From an uncultured Bacillota bacterium (lineage in GTDB: Bacteria; Bacillota; Clostridia; Oscillospirales; Oscillospiraceae): a stretch of DNA of 25,547 nucleotides. Positions 1 to 7,675 of this stretch are shown here, one piece after another (within the stretch, counting starts at the first letter, position 1; every line of letters starts with the position of its first letter). The notes under the pieces are model-generated. The model was not told the origin of the DNA and did not search any database. It saw nothing but the letters and a program-made list of their open reading frames with translations. Made by a program: the position numbers and the translations under genes. Where the stretch lies: assembly GCA_937890735.1 (NCBI GenBank), contig CALACZ010000086.1, forward strand, positions 1 to 25,547, in the 5' to 3' direction.

Positions 1-979
1 CCTCGTCGGCGTTGCAGCCGCGGGACAGATCGTTGATCGGCGCGTTCAGACCCTGCAGGATCGGGCCATAGGCCTCAAAGCCGCCGAGACGCTGCGCGAT
101 CTTGTAGCCGATGTTGCCGGCCTCGATGCACGGGAAGATGAACGTGTTGGCGTAGCCCGCGACCTTCGAGCCGGGGAACTTGAGCTGACCGACGACCGGG
201 GAGACCGCCGCGTCAAACTGCATTTCGCCGTCGATGGCAAGCTCGGGCGCGAGCTCCTTGGCAATTTTGGTCGCCTCGGCGGACAGAGCGACCGTGCCGC
301 CCTTGCCGCTGCCCTTGGTGGAGAAGCTCAGCATGGCGACCTTGGGGTCAATGCCGAAGAACTGCGCGGTGCGCGCGGACTCGATGGCGACCTCCGCCAG
401 CTTCTGCGCGCCGGAGAACGTGACCTCGCCGGTCGCCTTATCCAGCGTGTCGGGATAGTCGATGTTGATGGCGCAATCGCCCATGCAGTACTTTTCCTGC
501 GCGCCGTCCTTGCCCTCGCGGCAGAGGATGAAGCAGGAGGAGACGAGATGCGCGCCCTTGCGGGTCTTGACGAGCTGGAGCGCCGGACGGACGGTATCGG
601 CGGTGGAGTAGGTCGCGCCGCCGAGCAGCGCGTCGGCTTTGCCCATCTTCACGAGCATCGTGCCGAAATAGTTGCCCTTGGCGAGCGCGGCGCGGCAGTC
701 TGCCTCAGACATCTTGCCCTTGCGCAGCTCGACCATTTTCGCGACCATCTCGTCCATGCCGTCATAGGCGGCGGGGTCGATGATGCGCGCCTTGCAGATG
801 CAGAAATTGCCCTTTTCCGCGGCAGCCTTGACCTCGGCTTCCTTGCCGATGAGGATGACGTCCATCAGGTCCTCTTTGAGAAGGCGGCTGGCAGCCTCGA
901 GGATACGGGCGTCAGGACCTTCGGTAAAGACGATGGTGCGGCGGGTGGCTTTGAGTGCGTCGATCAGTTTGGTGAACAT
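1..979 (-). CDS. pta: Phosphate acetyltransferase, 3' end cut by window edge
   Basis: Pta interconverts acetyl-CoA plus phosphate and acetyl phosphate plus CoA in the cytoplasm. With acetate kinase it makes ATP during acetate fermentation. The reading frame starts at ATG 979, preceded by GGGAGG at the proper distance, and runs 326 codons without a stop to the window edge. It begins MFTKLIDALK and contains FTEGPDARILEAA, MGDCAIN, FSTKGSGKG and, near the edge, NAPINDLSRGCNADE, which matches the conserved C-terminal block of the PTA_PTB family. Family members have about 330 residues, so only a handful of codons are missing. A promoter lies directly upstream, so the gene is probably expressed separately from the rhaB operon. 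Its usual partner ackA is 14.7 kb away on the other strand. The identification is secure. Confidence 0.95.
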   Translation of the reverse strand, partial: MFTKLIDALKATRRTIVFTEGPDARILEAASRLLKEDLMDVILIGKEAEVKAAAEKGNFCICKARIIDPAAYDGMDEMVAKMVELRKGKMSEADCRAALAKGNYFGTMLVKMGKADALLGGATYSTADTVRPALQLVKTRKGAHLVSSCFILCREGKDGAQEKYCMGDCAINIDYPDTLDKATGEVTFSGAQKLAEVAIESARTAQFFGIDPKVAMLSFSTKGSGKGGTVALSAEATKIAKELAPELAIDGEMQFDAAVSPVVGQLKFPGSKVAGYANTFIFPCIEAGNIGYKIAQRLGGFEAYGPILQGLNAPINDLSRGCNADE

Positions 980-1023
980 GGTATGTACCTCCCATTTTGC
1001 GTTTACGCGCAATTCTGAACTAT

Positions 1024-1052
1024 AGTATACAACGATTTTCCCGCAGACTCAA
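1024..1052 (-). promoter_or_regulatory. Sigma-A-type promoter for pta
   Basis: Read on the minus strand, TTGAGT (1052-1047) and TATACT (1029-1024) are separated by exactly 17 bases, and the pta start codon lies 45 bases downstream. The -35 box falls inside the hairpin that follows rhaB, so the rhaB terminator and the pta promoter overlap. Confidence 0.7.
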
Positions 1053-1071
1053 CCGTCTGCGGCAGTTTTTT
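1041..1071. terminator. Hairpin between rhaB and pta
   Basis: CCGCAGAC (1041-1048) pairs with GTCTGCGG (1055-1062) around a six-base loop. A run of six T (1066-1071) follows on the plus strand only. On the minus strand, where the genes are read, the stem has no U tract after it, so termination after rhaB would be weak or would use another mechanism. The rhaB stop codon lies within the T run. Confidence 0.45.
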
Positions 1072-2539
1072 ACGCATTTTCGAGGATCGCAAGCAGGCGC
1101 TTGTAGCCATCCTCCCAGAGAGCGGTATGGTTCGGCGTCCAGCGCTCGACGGGCTCGGAGCGGCGCACGACGGCGCGCAGCTCGGAAACGTCCTTGATGT
1201 CGCCCAGCGCCATTGCCTGCGCCAGCAGATTGCCGATCGCCGCGCCCTCGATCGGACCGGTGATGACCGGGCGGTCGATGGAATCGGCGACGAACTGGTC
1301 GAGCATCCGATTCTGGATGCCGCCGCCGACGATGTTGAGCTGCTCGATGCGCTGCCCCTTGATGACCTCCAGCCGCTCCAGCGCCCAGCGGTACTTGAGC
1401 GCCAGCGACTCATAGATGCAGCGCGCGACCTGCCCGACCGTCTCCGGCACGGGCTGATTCGTGCGGCGGGCGAACGCCTGAATTTTTTCCACCATCTGCC
1501 CGCCGGCGAAAAATTCGCCGTAGTCGGTGTCGATGACGGTGCGCATCGGCTCTGCCTGCTCCGCGTGCTTTACGATGTCGTCCCAGGAGAGCTTCTGCCC
1601 CGCCTTCTGCCAGTCGCGGCGGCACTCCTGAATAAGCCACAGACCCATGATGTTCTTGAGCGGGCGGAAGCCGCCCTGGATCGTGCCTTCGTTGGAGAAA
1701 TTCGCCTCGCGCACGGCATCGGTCAGCAGCGGCGCGTCCGTCTCCGTGCCGAACAGCGACCAGGTCCCGCTCGACAAAAACGCGAAGCTCCCCTTGCCGG
1801 GGATCGCCGCCACGGCGGACGCGGTATCGTGCGTGCCCACGGCGGCAAAGTGCGCGCGATTCAGCCCCAGTTCCGCGGCAAGCTCTGGGCGGAGATGACC
1901 GCGAAGCTGACCGGCGCGGTCCATGGGCGTGAAAATTTTGCGCGGCAGACCGAGTGCGTCGATCGTCTGCCAGTCGTAGTCCTTCGCGGTGGGGTCATAG
2001 ATCATGCCGGTCGTGACCTCGGTGTATTCCGACTTCTTTTCGCCCGTGAGCAAAAAGCCGAGCAGATCGGGCATGAACAGCAGCGTCTCGGCGTTTTCCA
2101 GCGCCACGTCGCCCTCGCGCTTGCGGCGGTAGAGCTGATAGAGCGTGTTAAAATTCTGATTGGCGATGCCCGTGCGGGCAAAGAGCGTGGGGAAATCCAC
2201 GACCTTCCACGTCTCGCGGAAGTCGTCGTCCACCGCGTAGCGGTAGGCGCGGGGGTTGGAGAGCAGCTGGTCGTTGCGGTCAAGGAGACCAAAATCCACG
2301 CCCCAGGTGTCGATGCCGAAGCAGTCGAGGTCGCCGACGTTTGCCTGTTTGAACGCAAGCAGCCCCTGCTTGAGCTGGCTGTAGAGATACGGCAGATCCC
2401 AGTAGAAAACGCCGTTCATCTCCACATAGTTATTTTCAAAGCGGTGCAGCTCGCGCATGACGATCTTCTCGCCGTCAAACTGCCCCAAGATCGCGCGCCC
2501 GTTCGACGCGCCAAGGTCGAATGCCAGTAGGTTGCGCAT
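1070..2539 (-). CDS. rhaB: Rhamnulokinase (FGGY family carbohydrate kinase)
   Basis: This ATP-dependent kinase phosphorylates L-rhamnulose to L-rhamnulose 1-phosphate in rhamnose catabolism. The 489-residue protein is full length for the family. It shows the N-terminal phosphate-binding motif DLGASNGR (residues 8-15), GIDTWGVDF (75-83), the expected catalytic aspartate in GTHDTASAV (D238), SSGTWSLFG (256-264) and KNIMGLWLIQECRR, all characteristic of RhaB rather than xylulose or glycerol kinases. AAGGAGGAA precedes the ATG. It starts 21 bases after wecB on the same strand and has no visible promoter of its own, so it is likely the last gene of the wecC-wecB-rhaB operon. No rhamnose isomerase or aldolase gene is nearby, which leaves its physiological substrate open; a related deoxy-ketose is possible. 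Confidence 0.88.
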   Translation of the reverse strand: MRNLLAFDLGASNGRAILGQFDGEKIVMRELHRFENNYVEMNGVFYWDLPYLYSQLKQGLLAFKQANVGDLDCFGIDTWGVDFGLLDRNDQLLSNPRAYRYAVDDDFRETWKVVDFPTLFARTGIANQNFNTLYQLYRRKREGDVALENAETLLFMPDLLGFLLTGEKKSEYTEVTTGMIYDPTAKDYDWQTIDALGLPRKIFTPMDRAGQLRGHLRPELAAELGLNRAHFAAVGTHDTASAVAAIPGKGSFAFLSSGTWSLFGTETDAPLLTDAVREANFSNEGTIQGGFRPLKNIMGLWLIQECRRDWQKAGQKLSWDDIVKHAEQAEPMRTVIDTDYGEFFAGGQMVEKIQAFARRTNQPVPETVGQVARCIYESLALKYRWALERLEVIKGQRIEQLNIVGGGIQNRMLDQFVADSIDRPVITGPIEGAAIGNLLAQAMALGDIKDVSELRAVVRRSEPVERWTPNHTALWEDGYKRLLAILENA

Positions 2540-2560
2540 GGATTCCTCCTTTTCCGTGTG

Positions 2561-3670
2561 TCACTCGAATGTGACGTGTCCGACTTCCAGAATGTCCGCG
2601 ATGCGGCGGCAGGCGCGCCCGTCGCCATAGGGGTTGCTGGCGTGCGCCATCGCCTGATAGGCGTCCTTGTCCTCCAAAAGCTGCTTGAAATTGCGGTAGA
2701 TAACGTCCTCGTTTGTGCCCACCAGCCGCAGCGTCCCGGCGTCGATGCCCTCCGGGCGCTCGGTCGTGTCGCGCATGACGAGCACGGGCTTGCCGAGCGA
2801 CGGCGCTTCCTCCTGAATGCCGCCGCTGTCGGTCAGGATCAGATAGCTGCGGGCGAGCAGGTTGTGGAAGTCCAGCACCTCCAGCGGCTCTATGATATGG
2901 ATGCGGTCGCAGCCGCGCAGCTCTTCGTCCGCCGCCTGCCGCACCACGGGGTTCATGTGGATGGGGTAGATGGCCTTGACGTCCGGGTGCTCGTCCATAA
3001 TGCGGCGGATGGCGCGGAACATATGGTGCATCGGCTCGCCGAGATTCTCGCGCCGGTGCGCCGTGATGACGATGAGGCGGCTGCCCTCTGCCCATTCAAG
3101 CTCCGGGTGCGTGTAATCCTCGCGCACGGTCGTTTGCAGCGCGTCGATGGCGGTGTTGCCGGTGACGAAGATCGTTTCCGCGCGCTTGCCCTCGTGCAGG
3201 AGATTGTCCCGCGCGCGCGCCGTGGGCGCGAAATTGTACTGCGAAATAATACTGACCGCCTGCCGGTTAAATTCCTCGGGATACGGCGAATAAATATTGT
3301 AGGTGCGCAGCCCCGCCTCAACGTGCCCCACGGGGATTTGCAGGTAGAAGCACGCAAGCGCCGTGACGAACGTGGTGGACGTGTCGCCGTGCACGAGCAC
3401 GACGTCGGGGCGCACCTCCTCCAGCACGGCTTTGATGCGGTTCAGGATATTCGTGGTGATGTCGAACAGCGTCTGCTTGTCCTTCATGATGGACAGATCG
3501 TAGTCCGGCTCAACACCGAACGCGGCGAGCACCTGATCGAGCATCTGCCGGTGCTGCCCCGTGACGCACACGACGGTTTTCAGACCCTTGCGCGTCTTGA
3601 GCTCGTTTACCAGCGGGCACATTTTGATCGCCTCGGGGCGCGTGCCGAATACCAGCATGACAGTTTTCAT
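2561..3670 (-). CDS. wecB: UDP-N-acetylglucosamine 2-epimerase (non-hydrolysing)
   Basis: WecB (also called MnaA) converts UDP-GlcNAc to UDP-ManNAc, a precursor of teichoic acid linkage units, capsules and ManNAcA-containing polymers. The 369-residue protein is of normal length. It begins MKTVMLVFGTRPEAIKM and has HGDT (D96), HVEAGLRT (E118), YPEEFNRQ (E132), AHRRENLG (H205) and DSGGIQEEAPSLGKPVL (from 281), which match the catalytic and UDP-binding residues of the E. coli enzyme in order. The start ATG has AAGGAGG in front of it, and that site overlaps the wecC stop codon. Twelve bases separate the two genes, so they are surely co-transcribed. The product is the direct substrate of the upstream-encoded dehydrogenase. 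Confidence 0.95.
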   Translation of the reverse strand: MKTVMLVFGTRPEAIKMCPLVNELKTRKGLKTVVCVTGQHRQMLDQVLAAFGVEPDYDLSIMKDKQTLFDITTNILNRIKAVLEEVRPDVVLVHGDTSTTFVTALACFYLQIPVGHVEAGLRTYNIYSPYPEEFNRQAVSIISQYNFAPTARARDNLLHEGKRAETIFVTGNTAIDALQTTVREDYTHPELEWAEGSRLIVITAHRRENLGEPMHHMFRAIRRIMDEHPDVKAIYPIHMNPVVRQAADEELRGCDRIHIIEPLEVLDFHNLLARSYLILTDSGGIQEEAPSLGKPVLVMRDTTERPEGIDAGTLRLVGTNEDVIYRNFKQLLEDKDAYQAMAHASNPYGDGRACRRIADILEVGHVTFE

Positions 3671-3682
3671 CCCGCGCCCTCC

Positions 3683-4891
3683 TTACAGCCGGTAAACGCC
3701 CGGCAGCGTGCAGACCATGCGCGTGTCGAGCACGGTCTTTCCGGCGAGCTTTTCCATATTTTCTTTGAGTTCATTGTGCCCGACCATGATGACGACGAAG
3801 TCCACGTCGCGCAAAAACGCGTCCAGATCGTGGTACTGATTTTCTACTAAGTCCCGCGCGACCATCGGGTCATAGACCTTGAGCGGCGCGGCGAGGTGGC
3901 GCTTCTGGCACTCCAGAAGCTGAAGCGTGGGCGATTCGCGGCAGTCGTCCACGTTTTCCTTGTACGTCAGCCCGTACAGCCCTACGCGCGCGGGGTCGGT
4001 GATGCCGACCTCATCCATCACGTCGCGGATGCGCCCAAGCACATACTCCGGCATGGCGGCGTTCACGCGCATGGCAGCGCCCGTCACAGCCGTGAGGGAG
4101 GGATAGTCGCCGACCAGAAACCACGGATCGACCGAGATGCAGTGCCCGCCCACGCCGGGACCGGGCTGCAAAATATGCACGCGCGGGTGCATATTGCAGA
4201 TGCGGATGATCTCCTGCACGTCCATGCCGTCGTGCCGGCAGATCTGCGCCAGCTCGTTGGCAAAGGCGATGTTGACGGCGCGGAACGTATTTTCCACGAC
4301 CTTTGTCATCTCCGCCGTGCGGATGTTCGTCACCACGATCTGCCCCTGACAGAACGAGGCGTAGATCGCCTTGATCTTTTCGCCCACCGCCGGATCGTCC
4401 GCGCCGATGGTGCGGTTGTTGTGCAGCAGCTCATAGACCATGTTGCCGGGGATGATGCGCTCCGGCGCGTGCACGAGCGAGACGGTCTTGTGAGTTTTTT
4501 CGATGAGCGGGCGGACGAAGCGGTCGATCGTGCCGGGGGAGATCGTCGATTCGATCACCACGCACGCGCCCTCCGGGCACACCTTCAGCACATCCTGCAC
4601 CGCCGCGCAGACGAATTTGGCGTCTACCTTTTTGCTGAACGGATCGTAGGGCGTGGGGACGGAGACGATGTAGGTGTCCGTGACCTGATACTCGCCCGTG
4701 AATGTGATGCCGGACGCGAGGGCGCTTGCAAACAGCTCGTCCAGCCCCTTTTCCTGAAACGTCGTTTTTCCGGCGCGCAGCGTTTTGACCAGCGCCTCGT
4801 TATAATCCGTTCCCACGACCTCCACGCCGTGCGACGCGAGCATCAGCGCCGTGGGCAGCCCGATATAGCCAAGACCGATGACATTGACCAT
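3683..4891 (-). CDS. wecC: UDP-N-acetyl-D-mannosamine dehydrogenase
   Basis: The enzyme oxidises UDP-ManNAc twice with NAD+ to UDP-ManNAcA, a sugar for surface polysaccharide. The 402-residue protein belongs to the UDP-glucose/GDP-mannose dehydrogenase family. It has an N-terminal Rossmann motif GLGYIG (6-11), SVPTPYD (77-83), the central helix AEMTKVVENTFRAVNIAF with K197 and N201, and the catalytic cysteine C251 in GVGGHCISVDPWF. Adjacency to wecB supports WecC over UDP-glucose dehydrogenase. The ATG has AGAGGAG eight bases upstream and a good promoter beyond that, so this is the first gene of the operon. No glycosyltransferase or polymerase gene is in the window, so the polymer made cannot be named. 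Confidence 0.92.
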   Translation of the reverse strand: MVNVIGLGYIGLPTALMLASHGVEVVGTDYNEALVKTLRAGKTTFQEKGLDELFASALASGITFTGEYQVTDTYIVSVPTPYDPFSKKVDAKFVCAAVQDVLKVCPEGACVVIESTISPGTIDRFVRPLIEKTHKTVSLVHAPERIIPGNMVYELLHNNRTIGADDPAVGEKIKAIYASFCQGQIVVTNIRTAEMTKVVENTFRAVNIAFANELAQICRHDGMDVQEIIRICNMHPRVHILQPGPGVGGHCISVDPWFLVGDYPSLTAVTGAAMRVNAAMPEYVLGRIRDVMDEVGITDPARVGLYGLTYKENVDDCRESPTLQLLECQKRHLAAPLKVYDPMVARDLVENQYHDLDAFLRDVDFVVIMVGHNELKENMEKLAGKTVLDTRMVCTLPGVYRL

Positions 4892-4945
4892 TGTGTTCTC
4901 CTCTGTTTACACCTGCGCATAGCACAAGCAATTATACTTGCATAT

Positions 4946-4974
4946 AGTATATCGCCAAAAGCGTCATCTTTCAA
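4946..4974 (-). promoter_or_regulatory. Promoter of the wecC-wecB-rhaB operon
   Basis: On the minus strand TTGAAA (4974-4969), a 17-base spacer and TATACT (4951-4946) form a close match to the housekeeping consensus. The wecC start codon is 55 bases beyond. A second TATAAT follows a few bases downstream and could give an alternative start site. Confidence 0.75.
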
Positions 4975-5023
4975 CTCAATATTTATTTTCGCGCAAAAAA
5001 GCAGAAAATGGCGAAATTTTGAC

Positions 5024-5052
5024 TTGCTCACAGTAAATCGTTGTGGTATAAT
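5024..5052 (+). promoter_or_regulatory. Promoter of putP
   Basis: TTGCTC (5024-5029), a 17-base spacer and a perfect TATAAT (5047-5052) lie 125 bases before the putP start codon. The promoter is back to back with the wecC promoter, 49 bases apart. It implies an untranslated leader of roughly 115 bases. Confidence 0.7.
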
Positions 5053-5126
5053 CGCACCAAAGTGCTGCTGTTTGCGGTCTTTGCTGGGATATTGGGACGT
5101 TCGGCTGTGTGTTTTGCAGCCCGCGC

Positions 5127-5159
5127 CCGCCAGCGCTGCAAATGGCGGCGAGGTTTTTT
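5127..5159 (+). promoter_or_regulatory. Possible attenuator hairpin in the putP leader
   Basis: CCGCCA (5127-5132) can pair with TGGCGG (5143-5148), and six T residues follow at 5154-5159, immediately before the AGAGGAG ribosome site. The stem is short and is separated from the T run by five bases, so this may be chance. No known riboswitch or T-box consensus was recognised. Confidence 0.2.
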
Positions 5160-5176
5160 AAGAGGAGAGAAACGCT

Positions 5177-6739
5177 ATGACTGGAGATTCCGTACAGATC
5201 CTGATCGCCATGGTCTGCTACATGGTCGTTGTCATCGGGATCGGCGCGGCATTTGCAAAGCGCGCCAACCAAAGCTCGGAAAACTATTTTATCGGCGGCA
5301 GGACGCTCGGTCCGTGGGTCGCGGCGATGAGCGCCGAAGCCTCGGATATGAGCGGGTGGCTGCTGATGGGACTGCCCGGCGTCGCCTACTGGTGCGGCAT
5401 CGCCGATGCGGCGTGGACCGCCATCGGTCTTGCCGTGGGAACCTACCTCAACTGGCTGATCGTCGCCAAGCGCCTGCGGCGCTATTCGCTCGTGGCGGGC
5501 AACGCCATCACCGTGCCGGATTTCCTGTCCAATCGCTTCCATGAGAAGAAAAAGGTCATCATGACCATCGCCTCGGTATTTATTCTGGTGTTCTTCGCCG
5601 TGTACGCCGGCAGCTGCTTTGTCACCTGCGGGAAGCTCTTTTCCAAGCTGTTCGGGCAGAGCTATCAGCTCATGATGGTCCTGGGCGCGCTGTTCGTGCT
5701 GCTTTATACGTTCCTCGGCGGCTTCCTCGCCGAGTCCGCGTCCGACTTCATGCAGGCGCTCGTGATGATCTTCGCGCTCGTTACGGTGCTGGTGCTGGGC
5801 GTTTCGTCCGCGGGCGGCTTTACCGCCGTGGTGGAGAACGCCAGATCCATCCCCGGCTTCTTTGACTTCTTCTTCACCGCCACCCCGCAGGTGGATGCAA
5901 ACGGTGTGCAGCAGCTCTCCGCTGCCGGGCAGCCGCTGTTCGGCGAAGCCGCGCCCTATGGGCTGCTGACCGTTCTGTCTACGCTCTCATGGGGTCTGGG
6001 CTACTTCGGGATGCCGCAGGTGCTGCTGCGCTTCATCGCCATCCGCCGCACGAGCGAGCTGACGCAGTCGCGCCGCATCGCTACGGTCTGGGTCGTGATC
6101 TCGCTGACTGCCGCCGTGCTCATCGGCACGATGGGCCGCGCGCTGCTGCCCACTGCGCTGGGAACTGCCTCTCAGGCGGAAAACGTGTTCGTCGTCCTCT
6201 CGCGGCTGCTGCTGCATCCGCTGTTTGCCGGTCTTGTCATGGCGGGCATCCTCGCCGCGACGATCAGCTCGTCCGACTCCTACCTGCTCATCGCCGCCAG
6301 CGCCTTCTCCAAGAATCTCTATCAGGGCATTCTCAAGAAGGACGCGACGGATAAGCAGATCATGACCGTCTCGCGTCTTGCGCTGCTGATCGTTGCCACC
6401 GTCGGCGTGATCATCGCGCTGGACGAAAACAGCGTCATCTTCACCATCGTTTCGTTCGCGTGGGCGGGCTTCGGCGCGACGTTCGGTCCGCTGGTGCTCT
6501 TCTCCCTGTTCTGGAAGCACACGACCCGCGCCGGCGCGATCGCCGGTATGCTCGGCGGCGGTGGCATGGTGTTCTTCTGGAAGCTCGTGCTCAAGCCGCT
6601 CGGCGGCCTCTGGGGCATCTATGAGCTGCTGCCCGCGTTCGTGTTCTCCTGCATCCTGATCGTGGTGGTCTCTCTGCTCACCAAAGCGCCATCCGACGAG
6701 ATCCAGGCAGAGTTCGACCGCGCCAAGACTGCGGATTAA
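5177..6739 (+). CDS. putP: Sodium/proline symporter
   Basis: PutP imports proline with Na+ across the cytoplasmic membrane. The 520-residue protein is almost entirely hydrophobic helices separated by short charged loops, as expected of the 13-helix solute:sodium symporter fold. It carries GPWVAAMSAEASDMSGWLL (about residues 50-68), nearly identical to the PutP helix 2 segment that supplies Na+ and proline ligands, as well as FSKLFGQSYQLMM, LGYFGMPQVLLRF (276-288) and SSSDSYLLIAASAF (365-378). The ATG is preceded by AAGAGGAGAG. It is a single-gene unit with its own promoter and a strong terminator. The substrate rests on similarity; pantothenate or other members of the family are less likely because of the helix 2 match. 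Confidence 0.9.
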   Translation: MTGDSVQILIAMVCYMVVVIGIGAAFAKRANQSSENYFIGGRTLGPWVAAMSAEASDMSGWLLMGLPGVAYWCGIADAAWTAIGLAVGTYLNWLIVAKRLRRYSLVAGNAITVPDFLSNRFHEKKKVIMTIASVFILVFFAVYAGSCFVTCGKLFSKLFGQSYQLMMVLGALFVLLYTFLGGFLAESASDFMQALVMIFALVTVLVLGVSSAGGFTAVVENARSIPGFFDFFFTATPQVDANGVQQLSAAGQPLFGEAAPYGLLTVLSTLSWGLGYFGMPQVLLRFIAIRRTSELTQSRRIATVWVVISLTAAVLIGTMGRALLPTALGTASQAENVFVVLSRLLLHPLFAGLVMAGILAATISSSDSYLLIAASAFSKNLYQGILKKDATDKQIMTVSRLALLIVATVGVIIALDENSVIFTIVSFAWAGFGATFGPLVLFSLFWKHTTRAGAIAGMLGGGGMVFFWKLVLKPLGGLWGIYELLPAFVFSCILIVVVSLLTKAPSDEIQAEFDRAKTAD

Positions 6740-6740
6740 A

Positions 6741-6779
6741 AAGCAGCGCCCCGTTCCGACCCGGAACGGGGCGCTGCTT
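6741..6779. terminator. Strong terminator after putP
   Basis: An 18-base-pair perfect stem (6741-6758 with 6762-6779) with a three-base loop begins two bases after the putP stop codon. The stem is GC-rich with AA at one foot and TT at the other, so there is no long U tract, but the structure is very stable and could act in both directions. Confidence 0.8.
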
Positions 6780-6799
6780 ATCCCGCTGGAAACATTGTG

Positions 6800-6960
6800 A
6801 ACCCGGCGCAGAGGAGGGACGCCCCCGCCCGCGCGGTAGGTAAATGCAGATTTTGCACGCACACCCCGCGAAGTGGCATGGGACTTGCGCAAACCGCCGC
6901 CGCCTCAAAAGAAACGGCGGGCGCGCCGCTTATTCACTATTCACTCTTACCTCTTACCTC
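6800..6960 (-). repeat. Partial composite repeat lacking the REP-like core
   Basis: Read on the minus strand this stretch has GCCGTTTCTTTTGAGGC (near 6908-6924), then a GGCGGTTTGCGCAAGTCCC-like segment, then GCGGGG and a GCGTGC run followed by a T/A-rich tract and CCGCGCGGG. The same order of blocks occurs at 11810-11850 and 12000-12050, where the REP-like core of about 145 bp sits between the two halves. Here the halves are joined directly. The plus-strand end at 6930-6959 is a TATTCACTATTCACTC repeat of another family. I see no gene in 6780-7045. Confidence 0.5.
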
Positions 6961-6999
6961 AATTCGCCCCGCCCCTGCGGCAATAGGGGCAAATATTGC

Positions 7000-7028
7000 A
7001 AAAAGGGAAGGAGCTCCTGCTCCTTCCC
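7000..7028 (-). terminator. Terminator of the SRP RNA gene
   Basis: On the minus strand a perfect ten-base-pair stem (7028-7019 with 7014-7005, loop 7018-7015) is followed at once by five T residues (7004-7000). It lies 18 bases past the SRP RNA closing helix and is a textbook intrinsic terminator. Confidence 0.9.
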
Positions 7029-7045
7029 TCTCTCTGCGCAAAGCT

Positions 7046-7352
7046 GGGCTGCGGCGCGTGGCAAGACTGTACACCCTTCTCTGAATACGCACTACACCCG
7101 TTACCCATACAGCCAGCTCGGAAACGGCTGCCTCGCGGCACACAAGGTGGGCTGCTTAGTGCTGCTTGATTCCTCACCTGACACGGTTCACAGGTCCTCG
7201 TTGCGCAAGACCGGATCTTCAACGCCGCTTATATGGGTCAGACGATACAGAACGTACCCTCGGTCGGGAATCGGCCCCCGCTGTAGCGGATTGCGGGTCA
7301 CAGGGCACCGCTATCTCCCCGGTTGGTACAGCCTTGCCATGCGCCGAAGCCC
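7046..7352 (-). ncRNA. ffs: Signal recognition particle RNA, large bacterial type
   Basis: This is the RNA core of the signal recognition particle, which with Ffh delivers nascent membrane proteins to FtsY. Read on the minus strand it has the Alu-domain blocks GGTGCCCTGTGACCCGC and GGGGCCGATTCCC, which closely resemble the Bacillus scRNA. The S domain follows, with GTCAGGTGAGGAATCAAGC, containing the GGAA tetraloop (closed here by GA/TC) and the asymmetric-loop segment, then TGTGCCGCGAGGC. The two ends pair over some 25 positions: GGGCT, GGCGC, TGGCAAG and CTGTAC near 7352-7325 find AGCCC, GCGCC, CTTGCCA and GTACAG near 7046-7075. At about 307 nucleotides it is the long Gram-positive form with an Alu domain. 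The ends are set by the closing helix; the true processed ends may differ. It begins 15 bases after the acpP stop codon. Confidence 0.95.
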
Positions 7353-7367
7353 ATGGACTTTTTCGGT

Positions 7368-7586
7368 TCAGTCGATCTTGCTCTCCACGAAATCGACCAG
7401 CTCGCCGATGGTGGCGACCTTTTCTTCCATTTCCAGATCGACGCCCAGCTCTTCCTCCAGATCCATGACCATTTCGACCATGTCCAGCGAGTCGATGCCA
7501 AGACCCTCAAACGTGGTCTCGCGCGTGATCTCCTCCGCCGGAATATCGAGCTGCGCTGCCAGATAGGATTGGATCTTTTCAAACAT
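7368..7586 (-). CDS. acpP: Acyl carrier protein
   Basis: AcpP carries the growing acyl chain in type II fatty acid synthesis on a phosphopantetheine arm. The 72-residue acidic protein has the invariant attachment motif GIDSLDMVEMVMDLEEEL with the modified serine at position 33. The length and the helix pattern are typical of the family. The ATG has CGGAGGAAG upstream and a good promoter beyond. No fatty-acid synthesis genes are adjacent: rpoD lies upstream and the SRP RNA downstream. A carrier protein for another pathway is possible but less likely given the match to the fatty-acid type. Confidence 0.93.
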   Translation of the reverse strand: MFEKIQSYLAAQLDIPAEEITRETTFEGLGIDSLDMVEMVMDLEEELGVDLEMEEKVATIGELVDFVESKID

Positions 7587-7639
7587 GATTAACTTCCTCC
7601 GTCCTGACGGTAAATATATATGTAGGTGATAACATCCTT

Positions 7640-7667
7640 ATCATACGGATTTTTTTGCCGTTGTCAA
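7640..7667 (-). promoter_or_regulatory. Promoter of acpP (and possibly the SRP RNA)
   Basis: On the minus strand a perfect TTGACA (7667-7662), a 16-base spacer and TATGAT (7645-7640) lie in the short gap after rpoD, 54 bases before the acpP start codon. As no clear promoter is visible just before the SRP RNA, this one may serve both. Confidence 0.75.
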
Positions 7668-7675
7668 GAGAAAAA

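Noticed and set aside
1127..5161. Three long plus-strand open frames (1127-2530, 2558-3850, 3896-5161)
   Set aside because: Each is antisense to rhaB, wecB or wecC and has the same Arg/His/Val-rich shadow composition; none has a ribosome site or known domain.
6844..7566. Open frame of 240 codons on the plus strand
   Set aside because: It runs through the SRP RNA and antisense to acpP. The RNA identity accounts for the sequence.
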